Origin: Acetobacter garciniae
GTDB lineage: Bacteria > Pseudomonadota > Alphaproteobacteria > Acetobacterales > Acetobacteraceae
Reading direction: 5' to 3'
DNA length: 64,000 nucleotides
NCBI RefSeq assembly: GCF_017377735.1
Contig: NZ_JAFVMH010000004.1
Location: forward strand, 124,001-188,000
The notes under the pieces are model-generated. The model was not told the origin of the DNA, made no database searches, and saw only the letters and a program-made list of their open reading frames with translations. Made by a program: the position numbers and the translations under genes. Position 1 is the stretch's first letter, and the number at the start of each line of letters is the position of its first letter. Positions 17,560-25,364 of this stretch are shown piece after piece.

Positions 17560-18510
17560 TCAGGGCCGCACGATGTGGGCGGGTTCACGTCCGGCCAGCA
17601 CATCCAGCACCTGTTGTGCGCACATCATGGCCATGCGGCGCAGCGCCTCATCCGTCGCCGCCCCCAGATGCGGGGCCAGGATAAGATTGGGTGCATGCAA
17701 AAGCGGGTCGGTCAGCGCGGGCGGTTCCTCGGGCAGGACATCGAGCGCTGCACCGGCCAGGCGGCCTTCTTGCAGGGCCGCGATCAGGGCCGCCCGGTCT
17801 ACCGCAGCCCCACGGCTGGTATTGACCAGAACAGCCCCGCGGCGCAGCGTGGCGAAAGCCTGCGCATCCATGACAAAAGGATCGCGCGCATTGCTTGGCC
17901 GATGCAGGGACACAAAATCGGCCTCACGCAGCATGGCATGAATATCGGTCCGGCGTGGGACACCATGGCGCGCGAACACATCGTCCGGCACGCTGGGCGA
18001 ATAGGCCAGAACCCGCATGCCCAGGCCTTGGGCGGCAATATCAGCCACATGCCGGGCTATGGCCCCGAACCCTACCAGGGCCAGCGTCTTGCCGTGCAGT
18101 TCGATACCGCGCGCGGCGTAGCGGAACGCCCATTGCCCATCGCGCACGGCCCGGTCAGCGGGAATCAACTGGCGGGCAACGGCCAACATCATGCCGATAG
18201 CCATTTCCGCCACCGAACGGCTGTTCATTTCCGGTGTGCGGGTCACGAAAATGCCGCGCGCCGCTGCCTCGGCAATGGCGACCTTGTTCACGCCCGCCCC
18301 ATGATACGCCACCACCCTGAGTGCCGGGGCCCGCGCCAGCGCCTGGGCACTGAAACCCAGGTCACGGGTAATGACGGCCTGCGCATCGCCTATCTCTGCA
18401 ATGACGGCGTCCATATCGGGGCTGCTGGCGTATTGCGGCGTGACACCATTGGCCCTGAGAAACTCCAGGGCATCGGCGTGGATGGGCTGGGTTATGAAAC
18501 AGCGTGTCAT
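17560..18510 (-). CDS. D-isomer-specific 2-hydroxyacid dehydrogenase, NAD-dependent (316 aa)
   Basis: It reduces a 2-oxo acid to a D-2-hydroxy acid, or the reverse, in the cytoplasm. The NAD-binding loop is ALVGFGAIARHVADIAA. The three catalytic residues of the family are visible: Arg in VNTSRGAAVD, Glu in DVLPEEPP, and His in LAPHLGAAT. The N-terminal substrate domain includes YHGAGVNKVAI. The length is normal. It is transcribed in the same direction as the LysR gene at 18688-19620, 177 bases downstream of it, so that regulator may act on it. Substrate choice (glyoxylate, hydroxypyruvate, phosphoglycerate-like) cannot be read from the sequence. Confidence 0.92.
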   Translation of the reverse strand: MTRCFITQPIHADALEFLRANGVTPQYASSPDMDAVIAEIGDAQAVITRDLGFSAQALARAPALRVVAYHGAGVNKVAIAEAAARGIFVTRTPEMNSRSVAEMAIGMMLAVARQLIPADRAVRDGQWAFRYAARGIELHGKTLALVGFGAIARHVADIAAQGLGMRVLAYSPSVPDDVFARHGVPRRTDIHAMLREADFVSLHRPSNARDPFVMDAQAFATLRRGAVLVNTSRGAAVDRAALIAALQEGRLAGAALDVLPEEPPALTDPLLHAPNLILAPHLGAATDEALRRMAMMCAQQVLDVLAGREPAHIVRP

Positions 18511-18687
18511 GGAGCGCTCTTTTGACTGGGTGAAACCACGACATGGCCTTTAGCGAAGCCAGGAACCACGCCAAACGGTTCGGACAGATCGCGGACATGT
18601 TCGAAAATGCGCCGTCCCGCCTGCCCGCTCATCGGAAACGCCCTATAGGAAGCCTTGGACAGGTGCTCCGTTGCCAACCGCGCGCGC

Positions 18688-19620
18688 TCATCCATGCGGG
18701 CGGGCCAGTCGCGACAGGCTTGCCCCACCCCGGCGCAGCACGGCGGTGGACCGGGCCGTTTCCGCTGCTATGTCTTCAAGATGTTTACAAAATGCCATGA
18801 GCGCATCATCACTGGCGCGGGCGGGTATCATCAGGCCGACTTCGCGCGAGAGATCGCGATCCTCCATGGGCAGGACACGGATGTTGGGCATGAAACTGAC
18901 CGCCAGCACATCGGGCACGATGGCGCAGCCGATATTGCTTGCGACCATCTGCAGAATGGTGTGCACCTCTTCGGTCTCGAACACGGTGCGGGGCGTGACC
19001 CCCCGCGCCTTGAGAAAACGGTCTACCCCACGCCCGCCGAAAGACCGGCTGTCATAGCGAATGAACGGGCAGGACAGGATGATCTCCTTCCACAATTCAC
19101 CGGGCGTGTCCGCGGGAACCACCATGACGTAATCCTGCGTCAGCAGGCCGCGCCATGTCATGTGCGACATAAGGCCGAAGGGCGGGTGCACCAGCAAGGC
19201 TGCATCCAGTTCACCCGCGTCAAGCCGGTCCAGCAGCGCCATGGACGTACCCGAGGACATCTGCACCACCAGTTCGGGGAATTCGGTATAAAGACGGGAC
19301 GCCGCCGGGGCGAACAGCGTGGTTTGTGTGGTGGCGATCGCCCCCACCCGCAGAATCCGCCCTTCGACCCGGGGGGGTGTCTGGTCGCGCAGGCGGTCAA
19401 AAGCCCCGATAATATCTTCAACCGTGGGGATAATGCTGCGGCCGACCCGTGTCAGGGATACGGCCCACCCGCTGCGGTCGAAGACCTGATAGCCCAGTTC
19501 GCGTTCCAGCCTGCGGATCTGCGCGCCAATCGCGGCCTGTGTCAGACCGATGCGTTTGGCGGCGGCAGAAAAGCTACCGGCCTCCGCCACCATCAGAAAA
19601 CTGCGCAGTTCTGAGATCAT
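18688..19620 (-). CDS. LysR-type transcriptional regulator (310 aa)
   Basis: The ATG at 19620 gives the usual LysR start MISELRSFLMVAEAGSFSAA, with the recognition helix LTQAAIGAQIRRLE. The frame extends 19 codons further upstream, but this would add a non-family tail. The effector domain covers residues 90-295. It is divergent from the MFS transporter at 20038, across an intergenic region with several repeats, the classical arrangement for LysR control of the divergent gene. A CTTGA/TCAAG pair (19653-19675) just upstream could be an autoregulatory site. Confidence 0.9.
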   Translation of the reverse strand: MISELRSFLMVAEAGSFSAAAKRIGLTQAAIGAQIRRLERELGYQVFDRSGWAVSLTRVGRSIIPTVEDIIGAFDRLRDQTPPRVEGRILRVGAIATTQTTLFAPAASRLYTEFPELVVQMSSGTSMALLDRLDAGELDAALLVHPPFGLMSHMTWRGLLTQDYVMVVPADTPGELWKEIILSCPFIRYDSRSFGGRGVDRFLKARGVTPRTVFETEEVHTILQMVASNIGCAIVPDVLAVSFMPNIRVLPMEDRDLSREVGLMIPARASDDALMAFCKHLEDIAAETARSTAVLRRGGASLSRLARPHG

Positions 19621-19814
19621 TTCTAAAAATTCTTTTTTGATGTTTCCAAAACTTGAGCATGTTTTTCTTTCAAGCAAAAGAAAAATCTAGCCGCCTGCGC
19701 GTACCCTCGCAGGTCGTAACGCCAAAGGAACCGACCCGCCGCAATGGGCTGCGCTGGCGTATCATGTCAGAACAATCGTTGTACGACAAATATGTTATTA
19801 CAAAAAGTTGATCT

Positions 19815-19822
19815 TTTGCAAA
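19815..19822. promoter_or_regulatory. TTTGCAAA palindrome, site 4
   Basis: This perfect 8-bp palindrome lies in the LysR/MFS divergent region, next to an AAAAG/CTTTT inverted repeat. Unlike sites 1-3, the flanks do not match the extended CAGATTTGCAAAT form. Confidence 0.25.
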
Positions 19823-19916
19823 GACTGGAACAATCAGCCATCCGCACGAAAAGACAGCTGCACCGGGCCAGAAACACCCCCTTGGAGTCGCAATATTCAT
19901 CCATCGTATAAATTAA

Positions 19917-19976
19917 GTTGCCACCCCATTATGTATATGTTTTATAGACGTTGTGATTCCGTAATGTTGCCACCCC
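19917..19976. repeat. Direct repeat of GTTGCCACCCC in the MFS promoter region
   Basis: The 11-base word occurs at 19917-19927 and again at 19966-19976, 49 bases apart start to start, close to the MFS start at 20038. The first copy contains TTGCCA, which could serve as a -35 with TTTATA 17 bases further on. The repeats may be activator half-sites. Confidence 0.35.
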
Positions 19977-20037
19977 TTGACGGACGCCCCAGAACCGCAC
20001 GGAACCGCCGCCCGGATCGGAAGATTTTGGAAATAGC

Positions 20038-21291
20038 ATGAACTTGCAGAACACGGCCTCACCCTCCCAGGGGCAACCCACCCGTTTCCGGTTTGTCATT
20101 TACGTTCTCATTATCGCGATGTGCGTCGTCTGCTATGGCGACCGGGCGGCCCTTTCGGTCGCCATGCCCGGCATCGCCACCGAATTCGGGCTGAATTCGG
20201 GCCAGACCGGCTGGGTGCTGTCCAGTTTCCTGTGGTCGTATTTCATTCTCAACCTGCCCAGCGCCATCCTGCTGGACAGGCTGGGCACGCGTGTCATGGG
20301 TGTGCTGGCAGTCACGCTGTGGTCCATGGCCATGATTCTGGGCAGCCTAAGTGCAAGCATAGGCGCGTTCATTGCAACACGTGTCCTGCTTGGCATTGGA
20401 GAGGCCCCGGCCTTTCCGCTTGGGAACAAGGTTGTGCGGCTATGGGCGCCCGTGCGCGAACGCGGCGCGGTCATGACGGCCTTTGTCTGCGGCATTCCAA
20501 TCGGGCTGGCCTGTGGTGCCGCCGCAAGCACATGGCTTATTACCAGTTTTGGCTGGCGCACGGCATTTGCAAGCCTGGGTGGCCTGGGGCTGGTCTGGGC
20601 CGCCTGCTGGCTGTTTATCAGCCCACGCGGCGACAAGGCGCGCGACGGCAGAATTCGTGAAGTCCTCTCCGTGCCCACGCTGTTTCGCTGCCGCGCTTTC
20701 TGGGGGATCATCATCTCCCAATGCTGTGCGAATTACGCGAATTTCCTGCTCATGTCGTGGATGCCGATCATGCTGCGCGATATTCTGCATCTCAGCCTTG
20801 CGCAATCGGGCACGTATACGGCCTGCGCCAATCTGGGGGCGGCCGTGCTTTCGCTCATTGCCGGAAAATGCGGGGAATATTTCGTATCCGGCCATGCGTT
20901 GATGCATGGTGAACGCCGCCGTGTTGTCAGCCTTTATCTGGTACTGGCCGCCACCCTCGGCTTCCTGCCATTCTGCCACACGACGTTGAGCGTGGTTGGC
21001 GTGCTGGCGTTCTCGCTGGCCTTTGTCGCCGCCGCCGACGGGGCCAACATGGCGCTGCTGGCCGACCTGCTGGTCGATCACGAACTGCTGGGCTCGGTCA
21101 CTGGGCTGACCATGACCTTCAGCAATGGCGTGGGCATTCTCGCCCCGATCATGACCGGATACCTGTTGCAGGGCACCGGCAGTTTCCACGCCGTTTTCTA
21201 TATCATGGCAACGCTGCTCCTGCTGGGCGCGCTCAACGCCATGATCCTGCCCCGCAGCGCCGTGCGCGCCCGCCCCGACCAGCCCGCCTGA
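20038..21291 (+). CDS. MFS transporter, anion:cation symporter (ACS) type (417 aa)
   Basis: This is a twelve-helix inner-membrane carrier. The first segment is followed by the ACS-like CYGDRAALSVAMPGIATEFGL, and the helix 2-3 loop has LLDRLGTRVMG. Helix 4-5 holds RVLLGIGEAPAFPLGNKVV, typical of carriers for galactonate, glucarate, tartrate and other organic anions. The C-terminus is short and cytoplasmic. It diverges from a LysR gene and is convergent with the DUF1989 gene, with a terminator hairpin just behind its stop. The substrate is probably a carboxylate, by family. Confidence 0.9.
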   Translation: MNLQNTASPSQGQPTRFRFVIYVLIIAMCVVCYGDRAALSVAMPGIATEFGLNSGQTGWVLSSFLWSYFILNLPSAILLDRLGTRVMGVLAVTLWSMAMILGSLSASIGAFIATRVLLGIGEAPAFPLGNKVVRLWAPVRERGAVMTAFVCGIPIGLACGAAASTWLITSFGWRTAFASLGGLGLVWAACWLFISPRGDKARDGRIREVLSVPTLFRCRAFWGIIISQCCANYANFLLMSWMPIMLRDILHLSLAQSGTYTACANLGAAVLSLIAGKCGEYFVSGHALMHGERRRVVSLYLVLAATLGFLPFCHTTLSVVGVLAFSLAFVAAADGANMALLADLLVDHELLGSVTGLTMTFSNGVGILAPIMTGYLLQGTGSFHAVFYIMATLLLLGALNAMILPRSAVRARPDQPA

Positions 21292-21295
21292 CAGC

Positions 21296-21326
21296 AAAAA
21301 CCCCTTGCAACGCCTGTTGCAAGGGG
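21296..21326 (-). terminator. Terminator of the gntR-DUF1989 unit, shared hairpin
   Basis: CCCCTTGCAA (21301-21310) pairs with TTGCAAGGGG (21317-21326). Read leftward it ends in five T residues, so it terminates the minus-strand gene at 21380. It also stands 10 bases after the MFS stop on the plus strand. Confidence 0.8.
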
Positions 21327-21379
21327 CCGTGCCCGACAATGGGGCGGAGGCTGGACCTCCGCCGGGCCGTATGGCCGGA

Positions 21380-22231
21380 TTATTTCAGCACGTTCGAGCG
21401 GTCTTCGCGCAGCCCGTGCAGGCCCTTGTAATCGGAACGTTCGGGGGGCACCCACCCCGCCAGCACGTCCGGCCTGGTTTCATAAACCTCGATCTGGAGC
21501 GGGCGACAGACCGAGACTGTGCTCGTCACTGTTTCGTCCCCCCACATGGGCAGGGACAGATCGCCCCCCGGGCAGGTCGAAATCGCGCATAGCAGATCGA
21601 CTTCGGCGAAAAATTCCAGATATTCGCCAGGCTTTGCCGGGCATGCCTTCATGAAATACTGATCGTCCTGGTTCAGGCCCGTGACCTGGAACACATTGAG
21701 CACGTCATGCACGTCGAATTCCGTCAGCCGGTACGGCAGGACCGCACGCGTCAGGTTGGAATGGCAATGGTGGTCGAATTCCTCCCCCGTCAGCAGTTTG
21801 TTGACGTATGGATCGCAGCGCGTGCCCAGCAGGTCGTGAACCCGGCCGCCATATTCATCGACCCCGTAATCGGCCAGGGTATCGGCCGTAATCGTGGCCA
21901 GCGGACGCATGAAAGGCAGGGTGGACCAGATACGGTTGAAGGTGGTCAGATGCGCGCTTTCAAGCTGGCGCGTGCGGGCTGCCCACATGCGTTCACGCGG
22001 GTCGTGACGGTACCAGATATTCAGATCCCCCACCTGCGGGCCTTCGGGGGCGACGACGCGAAAAATCTCGCCCTGCTTGACCTCCCACGCGTAACCGCTG
22101 CGAATGGGCACGACTTCGCTCAGGCGCGGGGCACGCGATGTCGCATCTGCCGAGACGGCCTTGTAAAAGGCCTTGTCGACAGCGTAACGGAAGTCATCGG
22201 GGATCTGGTAGGCGGCTGGATAATTCTTCAT
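21380..22231 (-). CDS. DUF1989 (urea carboxylase-associated) family protein (283 aa)
   Basis: The family is known from genes next to urea carboxylase, and related proteins occur in amino-acid and amine catabolic clusters; the biochemical role of this member is not known. Conserved features include GEIFRVVAPEGPQVGDLNIW, the Cys/His-rich HHCHSNLTRAV, DVLNVFQVTGLN and DLLCAISTCPGGD, which may bind a metal. It overlaps the upstream gntR gene by 4 bases (ATGA), so the two are translationally coupled and GntR probably senses its substrate or product. No urea carboxylase gene is in the window. Confidence 0.85.
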   Translation of the reverse strand: MKNYPAAYQIPDDFRYAVDKAFYKAVSADATSRAPRLSEVVPIRSGYAWEVKQGEIFRVVAPEGPQVGDLNIWYRHDPRERMWAARTRQLESAHLTTFNRIWSTLPFMRPLATITADTLADYGVDEYGGRVHDLLGTRCDPYVNKLLTGEEFDHHCHSNLTRAVLPYRLTEFDVHDVLNVFQVTGLNQDDQYFMKACPAKPGEYLEFFAEVDLLCAISTCPGGDLSLPMWGDETVTSTVSVCRPLQIEVYETRPDVLAGWVPPERSDYKGLHGLREDRSNVLK

Positions 22232-22887
22232 GTCGGTTGTCCTGTCATGATCTGAAAAATCAGTGTTTCGGAGTAGGTGAGGTAATCGTGCAGCAAGTCC
22301 GTTGCCGCCTTGACCTGCCCGGCCCGCAAAGCCTCGAAAATGGCGATATCCTTTGCAAGCCAGGGTGATTGCAGATGTTCCTGGTCCGCCACTGTCTGGA
22401 AAACCAGGCGCATTTGCGCGCAGATCGTGTCAAAGAACTGCGAAAGCTGATCGGAACCGCATGCATTGACCAGCAGGCGGTGGAACAGAAGGCTGGCCGT
22501 GCCGGCCAGAAGCCAGTCCCCATTGCGGGCCGCCGAACGGGCCTGGGTAAAGGCTGATGAAAAGACCGGCTCCAGTGCGGTCCATTGCTGTGCGGGCACC
22601 CGTTCGCAACACCCGGATTCAATCAGGTGGCGGATCATGTAGAGTTCGCGGATTTCATGCGGGGCCAACTGCCGCACGAAGCTGCCGCGGTTGCTGATAA
22701 CCGTGACAAGCCCCGACTGGGCCAGGGAATGCATGGCTTCGCGGATGGTATTGCGTGAAACACCAAAGCGCTCGACCATCTGCGCTTCCACCAGCGCCTG
22801 GCCGCTGACCAGGGCACCGTTGAGAATATCGTCACGCAGCAATTGGGCAATGCGCACCGGGCGGGAAAGCCCGCTGGACTTTGGCAT
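22228..22887 (-). CDS. GntR family transcriptional regulator, FCD type (219 aa)
   Basis: The winged helix is at residues 8-75, with MVERFGVSRNTIREAMHSLAQSGLV as its recognition region. A six-helix FCD ligand domain follows (IRHLIESG, then the metal-site-like FHRLLVNACGSD). It is the first gene of a two-gene unit with DUF1989, overlapping by 4 bases. Two GTTCAACAA-containing sites lie upstream (22939-22948 and the palindrome 23079-23091) and are the natural candidates for its operator. The ligand is likely the substrate of the DUF1989 protein. Confidence 0.92.
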   Translation of the reverse strand: MPKSSGLSRPVRIAQLLRDDILNGALVSGQALVEAQMVERFGVSRNTIREAMHSLAQSGLVTVISNRGSFVRQLAPHEIRELYMIRHLIESGCCERVPAQQWTALEPVFSSAFTQARSAARNGDWLLAGTASLLFHRLLVNACGSDQLSQFFDTICAQMRLVFQTVADQEHLQSPWLAKDIAIFEALRAGQVKAATDLLHDYLTYSETLIFQIMTGQPT

Positions 22888-22938
22888 GGTACCCCTGCTT
22901 TCCCGAACCGGGATGCGGCAGACCGCACCCCGAAAAAT

Positions 22939-22948
22939 CGTTCAACAA
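22939..22948. promoter_or_regulatory. Candidate GntR half-operator CGTTCAACAA
   Basis: It lies 51 bases before the gntR ATG and shares GTTCAACAA with the full palindrome at 23079-23091. Confidence 0.4.
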
Positions 22949-23078
22949 AAACATGTGTGTCAGGGAACAGACCTGCCGATTCCATAGGCTGAATAGCCCG
23001 ATAAACCGCTATTCAGCACAGGAAATCCCGTTCCGTTCCAAGTCTAGAATATGCAATGGAAACGACCTCCGTCAATAT

Positions 23079-23091
23079 ATTGTTCAACAAT
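23079..23091. promoter_or_regulatory. Candidate GntR operator, ATTGTT-C-AACAAT palindrome
   Basis: This perfect 6+1+6 palindrome lies 191 bases before the gntR ATG in AT-rich DNA. The symmetry and size fit FCD-type GntR operators. Confidence 0.5.
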
Positions 23092-23143
23092 TTATGCGAT
23101 TGTGAACACCCCCGCCAGACGGTGCCCTGTGTCCGGGCAGCCA

Positions 23144-23187
23144 TAAAAAAAGCGGGCTGTCGCGATCCATCTCGCGAGCAGCCCGCC
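23144..23187 (-). terminator. Terminator of the gntR-dadA-racemase-ridA-eamA operon
   Basis: Read leftward, GCGGGCTG plus TCGCGA pairs with TCGCGA plus CAGCCCGC with one bulged base, followed by seven T residues. Confidence 0.85.
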
Positions 23188-23216
23188 TTTGCGGCTTCAG
23201 GCAGCAGGAGCACGGC

Positions 23217-24146
23217 CTAGGCTGTTTTCCGGCGTCCAGCCCCCCCGAAAATGTTCAGCCGGGTTGGAAGCAGCAGAAGGGCGACACTGCCCAGAATGAC
23301 CACCATGCCCACAAGGGAGAGCAGGGCCGGACGTTCGCCCAGGATAAGCGAGCCCAGGCAAACCCCCACGATCGGGTTGACATAGGCGAAGGTCGAGGCA
23401 ATTTCCGGCCTGAACGTACGCACGACCGCGACATAGGAGCTGGGTGCGATAACCGAGCCGAACAGCACCAGAAATGCCAGCGCCCCCCATTGCTGGGGGC
23501 CCACGTCAAAATGCGGCACATCGTGAATGGCCAGGGCCACGCAGGACAGCCCGACAGCACCCGTCGCAAGCTGGGCGCTCGCAATCAGCCCGCCAGGAAA
23601 GCGTGCGGCAAGCGGGCGTTGCAGCACGGTGCCTGCGGCCCAGCTCATGGCGCCAAGCTGCAGCACCAGCATGATCAGCAGCGGGTGCCCCTGCCCATTA
23701 CCTGCCTGCCCGCCATGGAAAGTGGGCCAGACAACCATGGCAAGGCCCGCAAGCCCCGTCAGCAGGCTGAGCACCATCCGGCGCGAAATTCTCCCGCCCC
23801 CGAAAAGGCTGTCGAACAACGCTGTCCACAGGGGAATGACCCCCATGGCCATGACGATAAAGCCCGAACTGGTATAGCGCGCGCACGCCGTGGCCAGCGT
23901 GTTGCCCCCACACCAGAGCAGGACACCGCAGAACAGGCACAGGCCGATATCGCGCCCGCGCACGCCCGCGGGCCAGCCATGGCGCAGAAGGCTCAACGCG
24001 CCCAGGACGGAAGCGCCGATGATTTCCCGCGTGATCTGCAGTTGCAGCACGCTCATGGCATGGGGACCTGACAGGCAGATCTTGCTGGCCAGGTACGTGC
24101 TGCCCCAGATCAGATAGATCGCAACCAGATGGCCGTACGCGCCCAC
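23217..24146 (-). CDS. EamA/DMT superfamily transporter (about 309 aa)
   Basis: This is a ten-helix drug/metabolite-type carrier, often an amino-acid or amine exporter. The first helix reads HLVAIYLIWGSTYLASKICL, and the second EamA repeat includes VNPIVGVCLGSLILGERP. The frame extends to a GTG at 24242, but that start would overlap ridA by 71 bases and add a hydrophilic tail. GTG 24146 starts just before helix 1 and 25 bases after the ridA stop, although no good ribosome binding site precedes it, so the start is uncertain. It ends the operon and is followed by a strong terminator. An efflux role for excess amino acid is inferred from context. Confidence 0.85.
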   Translation of the reverse strand: MGAYGHLVAIYLIWGSTYLASKICLSGPHAMSVLQLQITREIIGASVLGALSLLRHGWPAGVRGRDIGLCLFCGVLLWCGGNTLATACARYTSSGFIVMAMGVIPLWTALFDSLFGGGRISRRMVLSLLTGLAGLAMVVWPTFHGGQAGNGQGHPLLIMLVLQLGAMSWAAGTVLQRPLAARFPGGLIASAQLATGAVGLSCVALAIHDVPHFDVGPQQWGALAFLVLFGSVIAPSSYVAVVRTFRPEIASTFAYVNPIVGVCLGSLILGERPALLSLVGMVVILGSVALLLLPTRLNIFGGAGRRKTA

Positions 24147-24171
24147 AGGTATGCGTGACCGGGCCGCGGAA

Positions 24172-24525
24172 TCAGAGGGCGGCAATGACGCCGATCTCGA
24201 CCGTGAATTCCGGTGCGGCCAGGCGCGATTCCACACAGGCACGGGCCGGTGTCTGCCCCGGCACGATCCAGGCGTCCCACACGCCGTTCAGTTCCGCGAA
24301 ATTGGCGATATCGGCCAGCCAGATCGTCGCGGACAGGATACGCGTCTTGTCGGTGCCCGCTTCGGCCAGCAGCGCGTCGATACGGCTGAGAATGTCGGCT
24401 GTCTGCTCCGCAACGGAGGTGCCGGGCGCACCCAGGGCAACCTGGCCGGCCAGGTAGACGGTGTTGCCATGAATGACGCCCTGGCTCATACGCGGGCCTG
24501 CGGAAAGACGCTTGATATCGGACAT
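24172..24525 (-). CDS. RidA family protein (117 aa)
   Basis: RidA proteins hydrolyse the reactive enamine/imine intermediates that amino-acid dehydrogenases and dehydratases release. Visible family features are SQGVIHGNTVYLAGQV near the N-terminus and PARACVESRLAAPEFTVEI near the C-terminus, whose Arg in PAR is the conserved substrate-binding residue. The length is slightly short but complete. The gene lies directly after the D-amino acid dehydrogenase and racemase genes, exactly where an imine deaminase would be needed. Confidence 0.92.
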   Translation of the reverse strand: MSDIKRLSAGPRMSQGVIHGNTVYLAGQVALGAPGTSVAEQTADILSRIDALLAEAGTDKTRILSATIWLADIANFAELNGVWDAWIVPGQTPARACVESRLAAPEFTVEIGVIAAL

Positions 24526-24578
24526 GATTTTTTCCTTGGTCTTGGGTTTTTGGTAAACGATCTGGAGCCAGCAGCCTC

Positions 24579-25364
24579 TTAACCCGCCAGCCCCATGGTG
24601 AACAGACGCCCCGCATCCACAACCGTGTCATCCACACCGGCGGTGCGGAGCATATGCCAGATCATGGCGTGGTTGCTGGACGTGACGGGAACGCCCGTCG
24701 CCGCCTCGATTTCCGCCACGGCCTCGGCCACGCGCAGGCTCGTGCAGGAAACGAACAGCATGTCGAAGCCGCCTTGCGCGCTCATGCGCCGCGCCGCATC
24801 GATAATATCGGCCACGCGGATCCGGGCCACTTCCAGGTCATCGCGCCGATCGAAGGTGGCCATGGCCGTGACATGCACGCCCCGCCCCGCGAAATAGGCC
24901 GCGATTCGCAGGTTGATTTCGGCAACGTAAGGGGTGAGCAGCCCCACACGCCGCGCCTTGAACGCCGCAATGGCGGCCAGCGCGCCGGTAATGGGCGTGG
25001 AACAGGCAACGCCGGGCCTTGCCTTGCGAATTTCGGCAAAAACCGCCTCTTCGCCCAGCACCATGGTGGCCGAGGTACAGCCAAACCCCACCACGTCGAG
25101 CTTGCAGCCCGGCAGGATCAGATCGGCCGCGGGGGCAATGCGGGGCTGGATGGCGCGCAGGGTTTCGGGGGTTATGTCGGCATCGTTCCACAGGCGGGCC
25201 ACATAGGGCACCACCCCGGGCATGCGGATCAGTTGCGCCGCTTCAGGCTCCAGCGTCTGGTCGGTCGCCAGCACGACCAGGCCGAGCGCCGCACGACGTG
25301 CAGCACCACCATCGAGGGAGGAAGGCAGCACGCCCATATCGAGCGGGGGCGGAAACGTGCTCAT
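24579..25364 (-). CDS. Asp/Glu racemase / maleate isomerase / arylmalonate decarboxylase family protein (261 aa)
   Basis: The fold uses paired cysteines for racemisation, isomerisation or decarboxylation. Both are visible: GFGCTSATMVLGEE near residue 95 and FVSCTSLRVAEAV near residue 205. ATG 25364 is chosen because it overlaps the dadA-like stop in an ATGA, a coupling start, and matches the family N-terminus; the frame runs on upstream inside dadA. Relatives include EutA of ectoine utilisation and maleate cis-trans isomerase. In this operon an amino-acid racemase supplying the D-form to the dehydrogenase is the simplest reading, but the family is broad and the substrate is not established. 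Confidence 0.87.
   Translation of the reverse strand: MSTFPPPLDMGVLPSSLDGGAARRAALGLVVLATDQTLEPEAAQLIRMPGVVPYVARLWNDADITPETLRAIQPRIAPAADLILPGCKLDVVGFGCTSATMVLGEEAVFAEIRKARPGVACSTPITGALAAIAAFKARRVGLLTPYVAEINLRIAAYFAGRGVHVTAMATFDRRDDLEVARIRVADIIDAARRMSAQGGFDMLFVSCTSLRVAEAVAEIEAATGVPVTSSNHAMIWHMLRTAGVDDTVVDAGRLFTMGLAG

Larger units (their letters stand above)
19621..20037. other. Divergent control region between a LysR gene and an MFS gene
   Basis: This AT-rich 417-base region contains a CTTGA/TCAAG inverted repeat (19653-19675), a TTTGCAAA palindrome (19815-19822) and a direct repeat of GTTGCCACCCC (19917-19927 and 19966-19976). No gene is seen. Confidence 0.55.
22888..23216. other. Promoter region of gntR and 3' region of the eamA operon
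   Basis: It holds the two GTTCAACAA sites and, at 23144-23187, the terminator of the upstream operon. No gene was found. Confidence 0.55.

Noticed and set aside
17551..18525. Plus-strand ORF opposite the D-2-hydroxyacid dehydrogenase
   Set aside because: The minus-strand frame carries all catalytic motifs; the plus frame is a shadow.
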